The position numbers were made by a program, and so were the translations under genes. 56,857 nt of DNA from Marinilabilia sp. (lineage in GTDB: Bacteria; Bacteroidota; Bacteroidia; Bacteroidales; Marinilabiliaceae). The notes beneath the pieces were generated by a model. The model saw only the letters and a program-made list of their open reading frames with translations, ran no database searches and was not told where the DNA came from. The stretch covers positions 1 through 56,857 of the forward strand of contig NZ_JADQBH010000088.1 of NCBI RefSeq assembly GCF_016278715.1, given 5' to 3'. Of the stretch, positions 8,065 through 18,203 are shown piece by piece (positions within the stretch are counted from its first letter, which is position 1; each line of letters starts with the position of its first letter).

Positions 8065-11000
8065 CTATTCAGTACCCAGAAACTCGGTAGGAGATTTTCG
8101 ATAAAAACTCTTAAACACGGTGCTAAAATAGGAAACACTGGCAAAACCGCATTTCTCACTGACTTCTGTAACTGAGTAGTCCCCTGTTTTAAGAAGCTCT
8201 CGTGAATAATGTAGCCTGACTGTTCGAATAAAATCGGAAGGTGATTGGTCTGTCAGGGCTTTCATTTTCTTGTAAAGCAATGAAGAACTTACATTTAACT
8301 CAGCAGCAAATTCTGATTTTCCAAATGCAGAATTCGAGATATTGTTTTTTACTACTTCATAAGCTTTCTTAACAAATAAATCGTTCAGCTCATTTTCGGT
8401 CAAGGGAGCGGTTCGGTCATTATCCATCAACTTCATAGCTTTCTCCCTTACAATTCTTCGGTTGGTGAGTATCGATTTAATTCGCCCCAACAACAAGGAG
8501 ACATCAAAAGGCTTAGTCAAATAGGCATCCGCACCCAATCCAAGCCCCTGCAATTGAAGAGCTTTATCGGTAAGTGCCGTTAACAGAATCACAGGAATAT
8601 GCGATGTTTCATAAGTGCTCTTCAGCAATTTGCATAGTTCAAATCCATCCATCTCCGGCATCATAATATCAGACACCACCATATCCGGAATATTCTCCCT
8701 TGCCGTTTCAAAAGCCTCATTCCCATTGGCCGCCAAAAGTACATTAAACTCGTCTCTTAACGAAACCTGAAGAAATTCTCTCAATTTATCATTGTCTTCC
8801 ACCACCAAAATATTCAATTTACCTACCAACTCTTCACTTTCATCCACCTCCGGAATGGATGTTTCATGGATGGGAATTTCTATATCGGCGGAAGAACCCA
8901 ATTCTGTGTACGCATTCTCAGAGCTATTTGCAACATTACGGAGCGGAATTTCAACGGTAAAAGTAGAGCCCACATTCTCTTTACTATCCAAAACAACACG
9001 TCCGCCATGCATCTTAACGTAATTCTTAACCATCAATAAACCTATTCCAGAACCAACAACTTCTGAATTAACAGCATTATCGCTCCGGTAAAACTCCTTG
9101 AAAAGTTGCCGTTGACCTTTAGCGCTAATGCCTATCCCCTCATCTGAAACATTCAGCACCCACCTCTTCTTATTACGAAAAAGATGTATTTTAACATTAC
9201 CTCCTTCATGGGAGTACTTTATGGCGTTAGAAAGCAGATTATCTATCACTTTCTCCATCTTGCTGACATCAATCCCGGAAAGAAAACCCTTTTCATTAAC
9301 ATTCAACGAGAGCGTTATATTTTTTCGCTGCGCATACGATTCGAACATCATCATCCTCTGTTCCACAAAAGCAGCTAAATCGACCATTTGAAGTCTCAGC
9401 TGGGCTTTACCCTTATCAACCTTCTGAAAATCGAGCAATTGAGTTGCAACATTCAAAAGCCCTTTTATCTGACCATTAGCCAAATCAAGATAATACCTAC
9501 CTTTTTTCGACAAATCCGGTTCTCGTCCTATCTCTTCAATGGGACCGCTAATCAAGGTCAGTGAGGTTCGCAACTCATGTGCTGTATTGGAAAAGAAACG
9601 AATTTTCTCCTCCGAATGTATTTGTTGAATCAAATTGATATGGTAACGGAAGAAAAAGTAAAACACTCCTACAATCATAAAAATCAACAAAATATAAAAC
9701 CACCATGCCCGCCAGAAAGGAGGTTTTATAACAATGGCCAGACTACGCTCATCAATTACCTGAGACAACGAACTGTCAAGCATTCTGATTTTCAGTTCAT
9801 ATTCCCCTCCCGGAAGGTTGGCAAAGGTCAGCATCCGATTCGAAGCGGGTATACTCCAGTCCTCATCCATTCCGGCAAGCTTCCAGGAAACCTTTGATTG
9901 TGGTTCCGACACTCCTACCGGCAACAACTCGAATGTAAGCGTATTCCTGTTGTGCGCAAGAATAATTTTACTCAGGCTGTCCACCGGTACTTGTAAATCA
10001 AAGACTGCACTGTCTCTGATGGTTCGGCCAGAAATAATAATGTCCTGAATAAAAATATCACCATCAGCATCTTGTGCCTCTAAATCTTCCGGATCAAACA
10101 AAAGCCCCCCCTGATTGGTTCCCAGCAACAATTCCCCGGTTGACAAAACAATTCCGGCATCCTGATTAAAAGAGGCATTTGAAAGAGATAAAACGGATGA
10201 ATAAGTCACCGCTGCTTTCGTTTCCGGAGAGAAACGACACAGACCGCTTTCGGTTCCAAGCCAAAAAAACCCGTCAACACTCGAAATACTATTAACAAAA
10301 TTACTCGGAAGTCCTTCCTTCACTGTAAATTCATTAACCTCATCATTATTCAGATTGTAACTGACCAAACCTCCTCCACTGGTTGCACACCAAACCACAT
10401 CGCTGTCGATCAAAAAATCATGGATTATAAAGCCTTCAAGTAATACTTCTATACCTCCCCCTGAAATATCCAGCAACACCAGACCATAGGAGCATCCCAG
10501 CAACATCTTATCACCAGAAATTTCCTCCAGCATATAAACAGGATGAAAGCCGTATTTCTTAAATTCAAAAGTCTCAATATCATAGCGCACCACTTCTTCC
10601 ACCACTCCTCCAATCCATAAATTCCCCTTATCATCGTCTGTGATATCGAAAATAAATTCACCAAAACCGGCCTCTTCGGATGACTTCCCGCCAAACCTCA
10701 TTATTTCTTTGCCCGACTCCCTGTCGAAAACAAAAATACCGGAGCCCCAGGTCCCGGCCCACATTCGTCCCTGGTTATCTTCAAATATGGAAAGAAATAC
10801 TCTGGCTTCTCCGGATTTATTCTCATAAAAACTACTCCAGAGATCCTTGCTCACATCCCATTTGCTGATACCATTGTTGGTGGCAAACCATAGATTCCTT
10901 TTACTGTCCTCATAAACATCATTCACCACATTATTCACGAGAGAATTTGGGTTGTTTATTTGATGTTTAATCTCTTTTACAGCTTTGGATGTTTGTTCGT

Positions 11001-11991
11001 AAAATGAGACTCCTCCGCTATAGGTACAAATCCAGACTCGATTCTTCCTGTCAAGAAAAATGTCATAAACTCCGTTTCCTGCAAGGGAGTTTGGATCATC
11101 CACATCCTCCGTGTAAATATTTAATACTTCTGTCCCTTTTTTATTCAACTCCCAAACTCCCTGTCCGTCAAAACCAACCAACATAGTACTATCTGTATTG
11201 GCTTCAATGGCCAAAACAGGCTGTTTAGGAAAATTATCTACCTGAACCGACAGAAGCCTGTCGAATCGAATGTCGTACAAAAATGTATCACCCGAATTGG
11301 TTCCTATCCACAACTGCCCGGATTCTTTATCAAAATAAAGCATGGACATCTGTAAGGATTCCCTGTTTTCGAATGTGTGTAAATGTTCGATTTTTCCCGA
11401 GGCTGCTTCCACTATTTGGAGACTTCCCTCGCGCCCCAGGAAAAAAAACTCTTCATCATACCACTCCACAAAGTGTTCTACGCGGTCATTCTCACTTAAC
11501 AATTCAAGCCCTTTTTCCCCGGAATATCGATACAACCCAAAGGTTGTAGCAATAAAAAATGTGCCACCAGGGCCGATAATGACATTATTAACAACCAAAT
11601 AGTTGTTATTCAGCAAACTTCTCATATCCAAAGCCAGGTCAAACCGGTCATACAATGGATCGTATTTAAAAAACTGGCCATTATTGGTATAGGCAAACAA
11701 ACTGGAGTTTTTATACAGCAAGTCAACACTTATAACGTTAGGAGTTACATAAGGCAAAAGATATTGCCGTTTGTCCTCCTCGGTAAACCGGTAAACTCCT
11801 GCTTTCGACGAAACCCAGATAAAGCCTTTATCATCTTCACAAACTGAATTGGCTCCCCTTATCGAGATCCCATATATATCGTTAACACTGTAAAAAACCT
11901 TGTTGGTAGGAATGGCATTCAATCCCATTCCTCCAAAAAGAAGGATCCCAATGAAAACGGAAAAAATTCTAAAAGATTGATTTTCTTTCAT
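8065..11991 (-). CDS. Hybrid two-component system regulator (HTCS1)
   Basis: 1308 residues, the normal size for an HTCS. In order: signal peptide (about 1-27); a periplasmic double beta-propeller built from reg_prop-type repeats (motifs such as GFIWVSSKAGVYRF, NRVWICTYSGGVSF, RNLWFATNNGISKW, GRMWAGTWGSGIFVF); a Y_Y_Y domain (about 680-755); one membrane helix near 757-785; HisKA with phospho-acceptor His about 806 in TAHELRTS; HATPase with LLSNAIKYS, DEGIGIS and GSGIGL; a receiver domain with phospho-acceptor Asp about 1108 in VVSDIMMPEMDG; and a C-terminal AraC-type helix-turn-helix (about 1205-1308). Known role of the family: sense an oligosaccharide in the periplasm and activate PUL genes directly. 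It sits between SusC/SusD operons A and B and has a candidate operator upstream of itself, so autoregulation is possible. Xylo-oligosaccharide as ligand is inferred. Confidence 0.96.
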   Translation of the reverse strand: MKENQSFRIFSVFIGILLFGGMGLNAIPTNKVFYSVNDIYGISIRGANSVCEDDKGFIWVSSKAGVYRFTEEDKRQYLLPYVTPNVISVDLLYKNSSLFAYTNNGQFFKYDPLYDRFDLALDMRSLLNNNYLVVNNVIIGPGGTFFIATTFGLYRYSGEKGLELLSENDRVEHFVEWYDEEFFFLGREGSLQIVEAASGKIEHLHTFENRESLQMSMLYFDKESGQLWIGTNSGDTFLYDIRFDRLLSVQVDNFPKQPVLAIEANTDSTMLVGFDGQGVWELNKKGTEVLNIYTEDVDDPNSLAGNGVYDIFLDRKNRVWICTYSGGVSFYEQTSKAVKEIKHQINNPNSLVNNVVNDVYEDSKRNLWFATNNGISKWDVSKDLWSSFYENKSGEARVFLSIFEDNQGRMWAGTWGSGIFVFDRESGKEIMRFGGKSSEEAGFGEFIFDITDDDKGNLWIGGVVEEVVRYDIETFEFKKYGFHPVYMLEEISGDKMLLGCSYGLVLLDISGGGIEVLLEGFIIHDFLIDSDVVWCATSGGGLVSYNLNNDEVNEFTVKEGLPSNFVNSISSVDGFFWLGTESGLCRFSPETKAAVTYSSVLSLSNASFNQDAGIVLSTGELLLGTNQGGLLFDPEDLEAQDADGDIFIQDIIISGRTIRDSAVFDLQVPVDSLSKIILAHNRNTLTFELLPVGVSEPQSKVSWKLAGMDEDWSIPASNRMLTFANLPGGEYELKIRMLDSSLSQVIDERSLAIVIKPPFWRAWWFYILLIFMIVGVFYFFFRYHINLIQQIHSEEKIRFFSNTAHELRTSLTLISGPIEEIGREPDLSKKGRYYLDLANGQIKGLLNVATQLLDFQKVDKGKAQLRLQMVDLAAFVEQRMMMFESYAQRKNITLSLNVNEKGFLSGIDVSKMEKVIDNLLSNAIKYSHEGGNVKIHLFRNKKRWVLNVSDEGIGISAKGQRQLFKEFYRSDNAVNSEVVGSGIGLLMVKNYVKMHGGRVVLDSKENVGSTFTVEIPLRNVANSSENAYTELGSSADIEIPIHETSIPEVDESEELVGKLNILVVEDNDKLREFLQVSLRDEFNVLLAANGNEAFETARENIPDMVVSDIMMPEMDGFELCKLLKSTYETSHIPVILLTALTDKALQLQGLGLGADAYLTKPFDVSLLLGRIKSILTNRRIVREKAMKLMDNDRTAPLTENELNDLFVKKAYEVVKNNISNSAFGKSEFAAELNVSSSLLYKKMKALTDQSPSDFIRTVRLHYSRELLKTGDYSVTEVSEKCGFASVSYFSTVFKSFYRKSPTEFLGTE

Positions 11992-12219
11992 CTGAAAAAA
12001 ATTCTCTGCATGAACAACTCAACACCTTCTTTATAAAAGTATAACGTTTGATTGCCTCAAAAGTATTTAATTCTGTTTAAAATTCAAGAATCAATTGGCT
12101 GATTCGCCGGAGAAGTCAATGAGAAATTTCGTTTATAATCACTGGTTGCAGAAAATTTAACCATATTGGTAAAAACCTTGAGACCATGAAATTGAGTGAG
12201 GTTCAATCATTTTTTCTGA

Positions 12220-12256
12220 CTTCCTAAATCAGACACAAAATTTATTATTTCAGATA
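12220..12256 (-). promoter_or_regulatory. Candidate HTCS operator facing HTCS1 (21-bp direct repeat)
   Basis: On the minus strand TATCTGAAATAATAAA begins at 12256 and TGTCTGATTTAGGAAG at 12235, again exactly 21 bp apart. The site is 228 bp from the HTCS1 start and points toward it. It may serve autoregulation, or act jointly with the plus-oriented site 130 bp away for the divergent SusC. Confidence 0.55.
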
Positions 12257-12387
12257 CCAATCACCTCCACATCTTATAATTTCACCAACAAAAAACAACC
12301 GCCTTTCTATACTATTACTGCAAAACAGAATATTGTCTTCTTCTCAAGACGACTCATTTACTGACTCCAAAACAAAGCCCAAAATAT

Positions 12388-12424
12388 TGTCTCATTTCAG
12401 AATAATTTTATCTGAAACCAGAAA
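12388..12424 (+). promoter_or_regulatory. Candidate HTCS operator for SusC/SusD pair B (21-bp direct repeat)
   Basis: TGTCTCATTTCAGAAT at 12388 and TATCTGAAACCAGAAA at 12409 are direct repeats with 21-bp spacing. The second copy ends 129 bp before the SusC B start, a distance similar to those at the other enzyme operons. Same consensus as the other four sites. Confidence 0.6.
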
Positions 12425-12553
12425 AATAGAATGAAAGTAACAAGTACTTTTCAATATTCAATTATTCACCTTTATTAATATTTTTTAGCATTTGAGTTTT
12501 TTGACAAAAATTTCTGTTGAATCTTTTTTCTTAATACTAAAACCTAATTTTTT

Positions 12554-15500
12554 ATGAAAAAAACAACATGTTTAAAAAAAGAAGGGATTTTTTTATTAAT
12601 CTTCCTCTTCTTCACCAATCTGGGCTTGTTTGCTCAGGATGTTACAGTCACTGGTACTGTAAAAGATAACACTGGTCAATCGCTCCCAGGGGTTAATATC
12701 ATAGTTGAAGGAACAGCCACTGGTACGATTACCGACGTAAATGGTAACTATACGCTTGAAGCTCCTTCTGATGGTGCTCTTGTATTTAACTTCATTGGTT
12801 TTGCATCTCAAACTGTACCTATTGATGGAAGAAGTGAAATCAATGTTGTTTTGGAGCCAACAGATGTAAGCCTGACAGAGGTTGTAGTTGTTGGTTACGG
12901 AACACAAAGAAGAGAAAACTTAACAGGAGCGGTAACGGATGTACGGGCCGAACGGATGCAAAACAAACCGGTTAGCAGCCTTTCATCCGCGCTTCAGGGT
13001 GAAGCAGCGGGTGTTTCCATTGTAAATAGCGGAGGCCCCGGTCAGGAACCAAACATCCAAATCAGGGGAGTAGGTTCTGTTAATTTATCATCCGCACCTT
13101 TATATGTGGTGGACGGGATGCCCGTGGGAAGCATTGAGGGTCTTGACCCCAATTCCATTCAGTCAGTTTCCATCCTTAAAGACGCATCATCAGCTGCCAT
13201 TTATGGTTCTCGTGCGGCCAATGGCGTACTCCTCATCACTACCAAGAAAGGAGATCGTAGCGGAGAAATCTCCATCAATGTAGATGCATCTAAAGGAACG
13301 CAACAAATGTGGAAAACCCTGGATTTGATGAACAGGGAACAATACATGGATTTTGCCACGGAGTATTTGACCAACGCAGGGTCTGATTTACCTGCAAGGT
13401 TTTCCAATATGAATGACCCCATCTATCCGGGTGCATCGCAAACTTTTGCTGAAACCGATACCGACTGGCAGGATGAATTGTTTCGCAGTGCCCCTATTTC
13501 AAAGGTCAACGTTGACCTGACCGGTGGAACTGACAAATTCCGTTTTTTTACCTCTTATGGTTTCATCGACCAGGAAGGAATCATGGTTGGAACTGACTAT
13601 ACACGACACAGTACAACTTTCAATGCCGAATTTAAAGTAAACGATTTTCTGACCATTGGAGAAAATGTGACCGGATCTTACGGTATAAGAAACAACGAAA
13701 AAGAATCGGGTGGTCGGACGATGATAAAACACATTGTCAACCAGATACCCTACATCCCCGCCAGTGTTCCAGTTGGAACAGAGGGTTATGAGCATGGATA
13801 TCGCACAACATCGCAGGTGGACGATACTGACCCTGAAAACCCGTTAAGAATCGCGGAACAGGATAAAAACATTTACAAAAGAGCCAATATTATTGGTAAT
13901 GCTTATGCCGAGTTATCCTTTACTGACTGGTTGACATTCAGGTCTGTTTACGGGATGGAATACACAAGTGACCAGACAATTATAGACAGCCCCAAATACA
14001 AAGATGATTACAATGAAAGGGTGAATCATGAACTGGAGGACAACCGCTTTAAATTCTATTCACGTATTTACACAAATCAACTGACCTTTGACAAGAGCTT
14101 TAATCAGCATGATATCAACGCAGTTGCAGTTGTTGAAGAACAGATAACAACAGGAAGCAGACTCATAGGCAGAGGTGAACATGAAACCAACCTGCTGAAT
14201 CAACTAAATGGCACAATAAATCAGTCGGTTGCTGGAACACTAGATGAGACAACACTTATTTCCTACACAGGAAGAATAAACTACTCCTTTGCTGACAAAT
14301 ATTTGTTAAGCGCTTCATTCAGGAGAGATGGTTCATCAAAATTTGCACCGGGAAATAAATGGGGAGACTTCCCCGGAGCTTCCATTGGCTGGGTATTAAG
14401 CAAAGAAACCTTTATGCAGGATTTTGATTTAATATCGAACCTTAAACTCCGTGCTAGTTACGGAAAAGTTGGAAACAATGCCCTTGGAGCATACGACTGG
14501 CAATCTACCATCAATCAGAATACCTGGGCAGTCTTTAACAGCAATGCTGAAAATAACCCGGGCGCATACTACGGAAAACTTCCAAACGAAGATTTAGAAT
14601 GGGAGATTACCACCATGAAAAACTTTGGTTTTGATTTATCTTTATTGGATTATTCCGTCACCTTTTCGGCCGAATACTTTAAAAGAGAAGTTGATAATCT
14701 GCTCTTACAAAAAAATCTTCCCGCATCACTTGGATACATTGATAACCCCTGGACCAATGTAGGTGCAATGGAGAACTCGGGACTGGAGTTCAGTGCAGGT
14801 TATCACAAGCGCAACGGTGATTTTCAATTCTCATTGACTGCCAACCTGGGAACCATCAACAATGAAGTAACTGACCTGGACGGAAAAGTATATGACCAGG
14901 TGGCAGTTACAGGAGATTATGGTGGAGGAACCATTACCAGAACACAAGAGGGACATCCCGTTCAGGGTTTTTATGGTTACAAGGTTGACGGAATTTTCCA
15001 GTCACAAAGTGAAATTGATGCTTTAAATCAAACAGCATTACAACAATTCAACCAGGGGAATGTCGCTAAACAAGTTTATCAAAACGAAGGAACATCTCCC
15101 GGGGATCTCAAATTTAAAGATTTGGATGGCAATGGAGTTATCAACGAAGACGACCGCACTGTAATCGGCAATTTCCTGCCTGATTTCAGTTATGGGCTAA
15201 ACTTCTCGGGATCATACAGAAATTTAGATTTCTCTTTGCAGTTACAGGGTGTATATGGAAATGATATATACAGCGGAACCAAAGTCCTGACTCAGGGTAT
15301 GATGCGGTTATTTAACTCAGATGTTGCAGTTTTGGATGCATGGACTCCCTCAAATACAGATACCGACATCCCCCGTGCTGTAAATGCCGACCCCAACAAC
15401 AATGCCCGTACATCAGACAGGTTCATTGAAGATGGATCGTATATGAGAATAAAGAACTTAACCATTGGTTACAATTTTTCCGACAATGTCCTGTCCGGAA

Positions 15501-15688
15501 TATCAGGAAACTCTGTCAAGGGTCTTAAACTTTATGTTACAGCACAGAACCTCCTTACTTTAACCGATTACTATGGTTATGATCCGGAAATTGCTCACCG
15601 TGGTGACAATAACATGTTGAATGGTGCCGACTTTGGGCAATATCCTCAACCACGCACATTCATGTTTGGAGTTAAAGCAACATTCTAA
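12554..15688 (+). CDS. SusC/RagA-like TonB-dependent oligosaccharide transporter (pair B)
   Basis: 1044 residues. Signal peptide (about 1-27, hydrophobic IFLLIFLFFTNLGLFAQ), carboxypeptidase-regulatory-like domain (about 28-103, VTGTVKDNTGQSLPGVNIIV), TonB-box-like EVVVVGYGTQRRENLTGAV near 109, plug domain (about 115-240, with VDGMPVGSIEG, VSILKDASSAAIYGSRAANG and LLITTKKGDRSG), then the barrel, ending PRTFMFGVKATF. This is a textbook SusC and differs clearly from the operon A SusC, so pair B probably takes a different oligosaccharide size or decoration. It is divergent from HTCS1 and carries a candidate HTCS operator upstream. The SusD gene follows directly. Function from family knowledge: outer-membrane import driven by TonB. 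Confidence 0.96.
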   Translation: MKKTTCLKKEGIFLLIFLFFTNLGLFAQDVTVTGTVKDNTGQSLPGVNIIVEGTATGTITDVNGNYTLEAPSDGALVFNFIGFASQTVPIDGRSEINVVLEPTDVSLTEVVVVGYGTQRRENLTGAVTDVRAERMQNKPVSSLSSALQGEAAGVSIVNSGGPGQEPNIQIRGVGSVNLSSAPLYVVDGMPVGSIEGLDPNSIQSVSILKDASSAAIYGSRAANGVLLITTKKGDRSGEISINVDASKGTQQMWKTLDLMNREQYMDFATEYLTNAGSDLPARFSNMNDPIYPGASQTFAETDTDWQDELFRSAPISKVNVDLTGGTDKFRFFTSYGFIDQEGIMVGTDYTRHSTTFNAEFKVNDFLTIGENVTGSYGIRNNEKESGGRTMIKHIVNQIPYIPASVPVGTEGYEHGYRTTSQVDDTDPENPLRIAEQDKNIYKRANIIGNAYAELSFTDWLTFRSVYGMEYTSDQTIIDSPKYKDDYNERVNHELEDNRFKFYSRIYTNQLTFDKSFNQHDINAVAVVEEQITTGSRLIGRGEHETNLLNQLNGTINQSVAGTLDETTLISYTGRINYSFADKYLLSASFRRDGSSKFAPGNKWGDFPGASIGWVLSKETFMQDFDLISNLKLRASYGKVGNNALGAYDWQSTINQNTWAVFNSNAENNPGAYYGKLPNEDLEWEITTMKNFGFDLSLLDYSVTFSAEYFKREVDNLLLQKNLPASLGYIDNPWTNVGAMENSGLEFSAGYHKRNGDFQFSLTANLGTINNEVTDLDGKVYDQVAVTGDYGGGTITRTQEGHPVQGFYGYKVDGIFQSQSEIDALNQTALQQFNQGNVAKQVYQNEGTSPGDLKFKDLDGNGVINEDDRTVIGNFLPDFSYGLNFSGSYRNLDFSLQLQGVYGNDIYSGTKVLTQGMMRLFNSDVAVLDAWTPSNTDTDIPRAVNADPNNNARTSDRFIEDGSYMRIKNLTIGYNFSDNVLSGISGNSVKGLKLYVTAQNLLTLTDYYGYDPEIAHRGDNNMLNGADFGQYPQPRTFMFGVKATF

Positions 15689-15714
15689 TGTTTGAACACT
15701 TAAACAAAAAAGAT

Positions 15715-17214
15715 ATGAAACTAAAATATATTTTCTCAATTCTAATTGCAGGTTTGTTGATTTTTATATCCTGCGATGAAGAAGGTCTTGAAAAAACTAA
15801 TCCCAACGGTTTTACCACCAGCTCTTATTATCAGAATGGACTACATCTTGAGAAGGCAACCAACGCAATTTATGGTCAATTTACCGGTGCAGACCTTTAT
15901 GGCCGAATGATAAAATATCTATCTGCCTGTCGTTCGGATGAACATGCATCAGGCGGTCCTCAGCTGGAAGTTCATAACGCCCAGTTAATTGCTGGCACTT
16001 ATGACAACACGATCTACACATTGACAGGCCCATGGCAAGGATTGTACCGCTTAATTCACCGCGCCAATGCTGTTATAGAGTTCGGTCCGGGCATTGAAGA
16101 TCCGACACTGAATGCCGACATTAAAGCGCATCGAATAGCCGAAGCTAAATTTCTGAGAGCATTTGCCTACTATTACCTCGTGGTTTACTGGGGAGATGTA
16201 CCTCTTTATACTGAAACTGTAAAAACAGCAGATGGAGAGAAAGCAACCTCTCCGGAATCGGAAATTTATACCTTTCTCGAGAATGACTTAGGTGATATTA
16301 TTCCCGTTCTGAATGTTTCTCACGATGACAATAATCTTGGCAGGGCAACCAAAGGAGCAGCCCAATTATTGCTTGCCAGAGTTTTGATGCATCAGGGAAA
16401 ATATGGAGCAGCGCATACGATTCTTCTCGACATTTATAATAATGGACCATACGAATTGGTTGACAATTATGCAGAAAATTTCCAGGAAGAAACTGAATAC
16501 AATGAAGAATCCATATTCGAAATAGGATTCGCAGGAAGCAACTTCAACTGGTGGGCCGATGGCAACGGAGATTCACCCGCGGATAAGGGGCATGTTATGT
16601 TCCAGGACGTAAGCCCGGTCGGGTGGAGAAATCTTGTCCCTTCAGAAAAACTGATAAATGATTTTGAGCGTGTATCTGACGGCGATGCAAAAGACGACCC
16701 CAGGTTAGCTGAAACAGTTATTTTTGAAGGCGATACCTATGGGCTTAACGACGAGTTTACACTGACTGAGTCAGCATTCGGTTGGTATAAATATTCACCT
16801 ATGTATAAATTAAACCCTGGTGGATACTATATATCAACGATTAACTACCGGAATATGCGATTTGCCGAGGTTCTTATAAAGCTGGCTGAATGCGAGAATG
16901 AAGTTGGTACTCCTGCCAATGCAATTGCTTACTTAAATGAAATAAGGAATCGTCCCAGCGTGGATATGCCGGATTATCCGACAGCCAATTATCCTTGCAG
17001 CAACAAGGAGGAAATTTACACTGCAATCATGCATGAGTCGTTGGTTGAGTTCTCTAATGAATTGTATAGGGCCGTTGAGTTGGCTCGCTGGAGGAAAAAT
17101 GGTAAGTTCTCTGGAGCCAATCCCGAGCCTATTGATTATATCGCATCTAATCCCAACAAAGCGATATTACCTATTCCAAGCAACGAAGTTGATAACAATT
17201 CTCTTATTGATTAA
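15715..17214 (+). CDS. SusD/RagB-like nutrient-binding lipoprotein (pair B)
   Basis: I choose the ATG at 15715 because it gives a clean lipoprotein signal, MKLKYIFSILIAGLLIFISC, with Cys20 as lipidation site. An upstream in-frame ATG at 15688, overlapping the SusC stop by one base, would add nine polar residues. The protein is about 499 residues, typical for SusD. Recognisable segments are RIAEAKFLRAFAYYYLVVYWGDVPLY, the TPR-like region with GAAQLLLARVLMHQGKY, and the C-terminal NYRNMRFAEVLIKLAECENE and ELYRAVELARWRKNG. It is the partner of the preceding SusC and ends the operon: a strong terminator follows 44 bp later. Role: capture of oligosaccharide at the cell surface for SusC; xylan ligand inferred. 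Confidence 0.95.
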   Translation: MKLKYIFSILIAGLLIFISCDEEGLEKTNPNGFTTSSYYQNGLHLEKATNAIYGQFTGADLYGRMIKYLSACRSDEHASGGPQLEVHNAQLIAGTYDNTIYTLTGPWQGLYRLIHRANAVIEFGPGIEDPTLNADIKAHRIAEAKFLRAFAYYYLVVYWGDVPLYTETVKTADGEKATSPESEIYTFLENDLGDIIPVLNVSHDDNNLGRATKGAAQLLLARVLMHQGKYGAAHTILLDIYNNGPYELVDNYAENFQEETEYNEESIFEIGFAGSNFNWWADGNGDSPADKGHVMFQDVSPVGWRNLVPSEKLINDFERVSDGDAKDDPRLAETVIFEGDTYGLNDEFTLTESAFGWYKYSPMYKLNPGGYYISTINYRNMRFAEVLIKLAECENEVGTPANAIAYLNEIRNRPSVDMPDYPTANYPCSNKEEIYTAIMHESLVEFSNELYRAVELARWRKNGKFSGANPEPIDYIASNPNKAILPIPSNEVDNNSLID

Positions 17215-17257
17215 TTATCTTCATAGCCAGAAGGTTACCCAAACCTAAATCAAGTTG

Positions 17258-17294
17258 AAAGAGGTTGTCTCTAAACGGACAGCCTCTTTTTTTT
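17258..17294 (+). terminator. Intrinsic terminator after SusD B
   Basis: AAAGAGGTTGTC and GACAGCCTCTTT form a 12-bp stem with one G-T pair and an 8-nt loop, followed by a run of T ending at 17294. Position and shape fit a Rho-independent terminator that separates the SusC/SusD transcript from what follows. Confidence 0.85.
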
Positions 17295-17306
17295 ACCTGT
17301 TTTTAT

Positions 17307-17753
17307 CTAGTGTAAAGACCTAAAATTCCTCAAACTAATTTTTGTGCTATTATTTTTCTGGGTTAAGCTTTTTCGCAGTAGTTCACTATGGCTGTAAACC
17401 TTGCCTTAAAAAAACAAAAATTATAGTTCGAAAAACAATAGTGTCCTAAACATTTTCAAAAGGGATTTCATCCCTTAAACCCTGAACTACTTTTTTGTCT
17501 TGATACAAAAAAGTAATCAAAAAAGATCAAGACTTTGCCAGCTTTCGCTCTAAAAACTACGGTTCTTCCATCGAAATCGTCTAAACTCACCTCACTTGCT
17601 GCGCGCGTGAGATTCAAACAAAGACGATTTTTCGATGAAACAACCTTGTTTTTAGGCTTAACTGCCAAGGTCGGCACTCAACAAGCCCGACAGCTCTGTT
17701 AAAATAATAATTTTGAACAGGTTTGTTCGAAAAATTAAGGTTCATTACACTAG
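17307..17753. mobile_element. MITE-like palindromic element
   Basis: CTAGTGTAA at 17307-17315 is matched by its inverse TTACACTAG at 17745-17753, and similarity of the two ends continues imperfectly for some 30 bases inward. Inside are a perfect 11-bp hairpin (TACTTTTTTGT at 17488, ACAAAAAAGTA at 17505), a small AGGGAT/ATCCCT hairpin at 17461-17475, and a long imperfect palindrome whose arms are about 17531-17582 and 17622-17673. The loop of that palindrome holds a further CTCAC/GTGAG stem. No transposase is present. A 69-codon reading frame across it on the minus strand looks like a by-product of the palindrome, not a gene. I see no clear target-site duplication, so a non-mobile structured repeat is the alternative. 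Confidence 0.5.
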
Positions 17754-18203
17754 GCTGAGAATTTTTCAAACTTCAAAATGTTGCTTCAATATCGGGGAGC
17801 ATAAATTAAAAAAAACACATTAACGTCTGGTTAAATAAAAGAAATTGGTTTTCTGAATGATGCTGAATAAAAAGGCTCTGGTTTAAAGTAGCGTTTATTT
17901 CTTAGAGATTGCTTCGGACATAGCCCTCGCAAAGACGGAAACTACCGATAACAGAGAAGAGGTTGGCAGATGGCAGGCATTTAAATCAAAATTCAGCTAA
18001 TCTGGGGTTTTGGAATAAGTTGAGGAATACTTCGCAAAACTTGTATCGCTTAATCTGGCAGGACAATCCCAAAATATAATGTCATATTCCCTTTAACCTT
18101 TCTGCATGGTTAAAATCTTTCACCGTTGCTGTTTCTGCCGTGCAAAAAGAAAAGATGAAAGCAAAATATTTAAAAAATTATTCTATTAACGAGCAACTGG
18201 GTG
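17754..18203. other. Intergenic region between the palindromic element and the HTCS2 stop
   Basis: About 450 bp with no credible gene. Near 17906-17936 a stretch with 'agattgcttcgg' and 'cctcgcaaagacgg' resembles a decayed copy of the 'AGATTGCTTCG...TCGCAATGACG' repeats widespread in Bacteroidota intergenic DNA (general knowledge). No obvious terminator for HTCS2 was seen. Confidence 0.35.

Larger units (their letters stand above)
11992..12553. other. Divergent control region between HTCS1 and SusC B
   Basis: About 560 bp, AT-rich and non-coding, separating two divergent genes. It contains two candidate operators in opposite orientations, one pointing to each gene (listed separately). A sequence TAGCATTTG at 12486-12494 is close to, but not the same as, the Bacteroidota -7 element TAnnTTTG, so no promoter is called. 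Confidence 0.5.

Noticed and set aside
12486-12494. TAGCATTTG as a Bacteroidota -7 promoter element for SusC B
   Set aside because: One base too long for TAnnTTTG and no TTTG at the proper distance upstream.
17468-17677. 69-codon frame on the minus strand
   Set aside because: Lies across the arms of the long palindrome; its composition follows from the repeat and no domain or start signal supports it.
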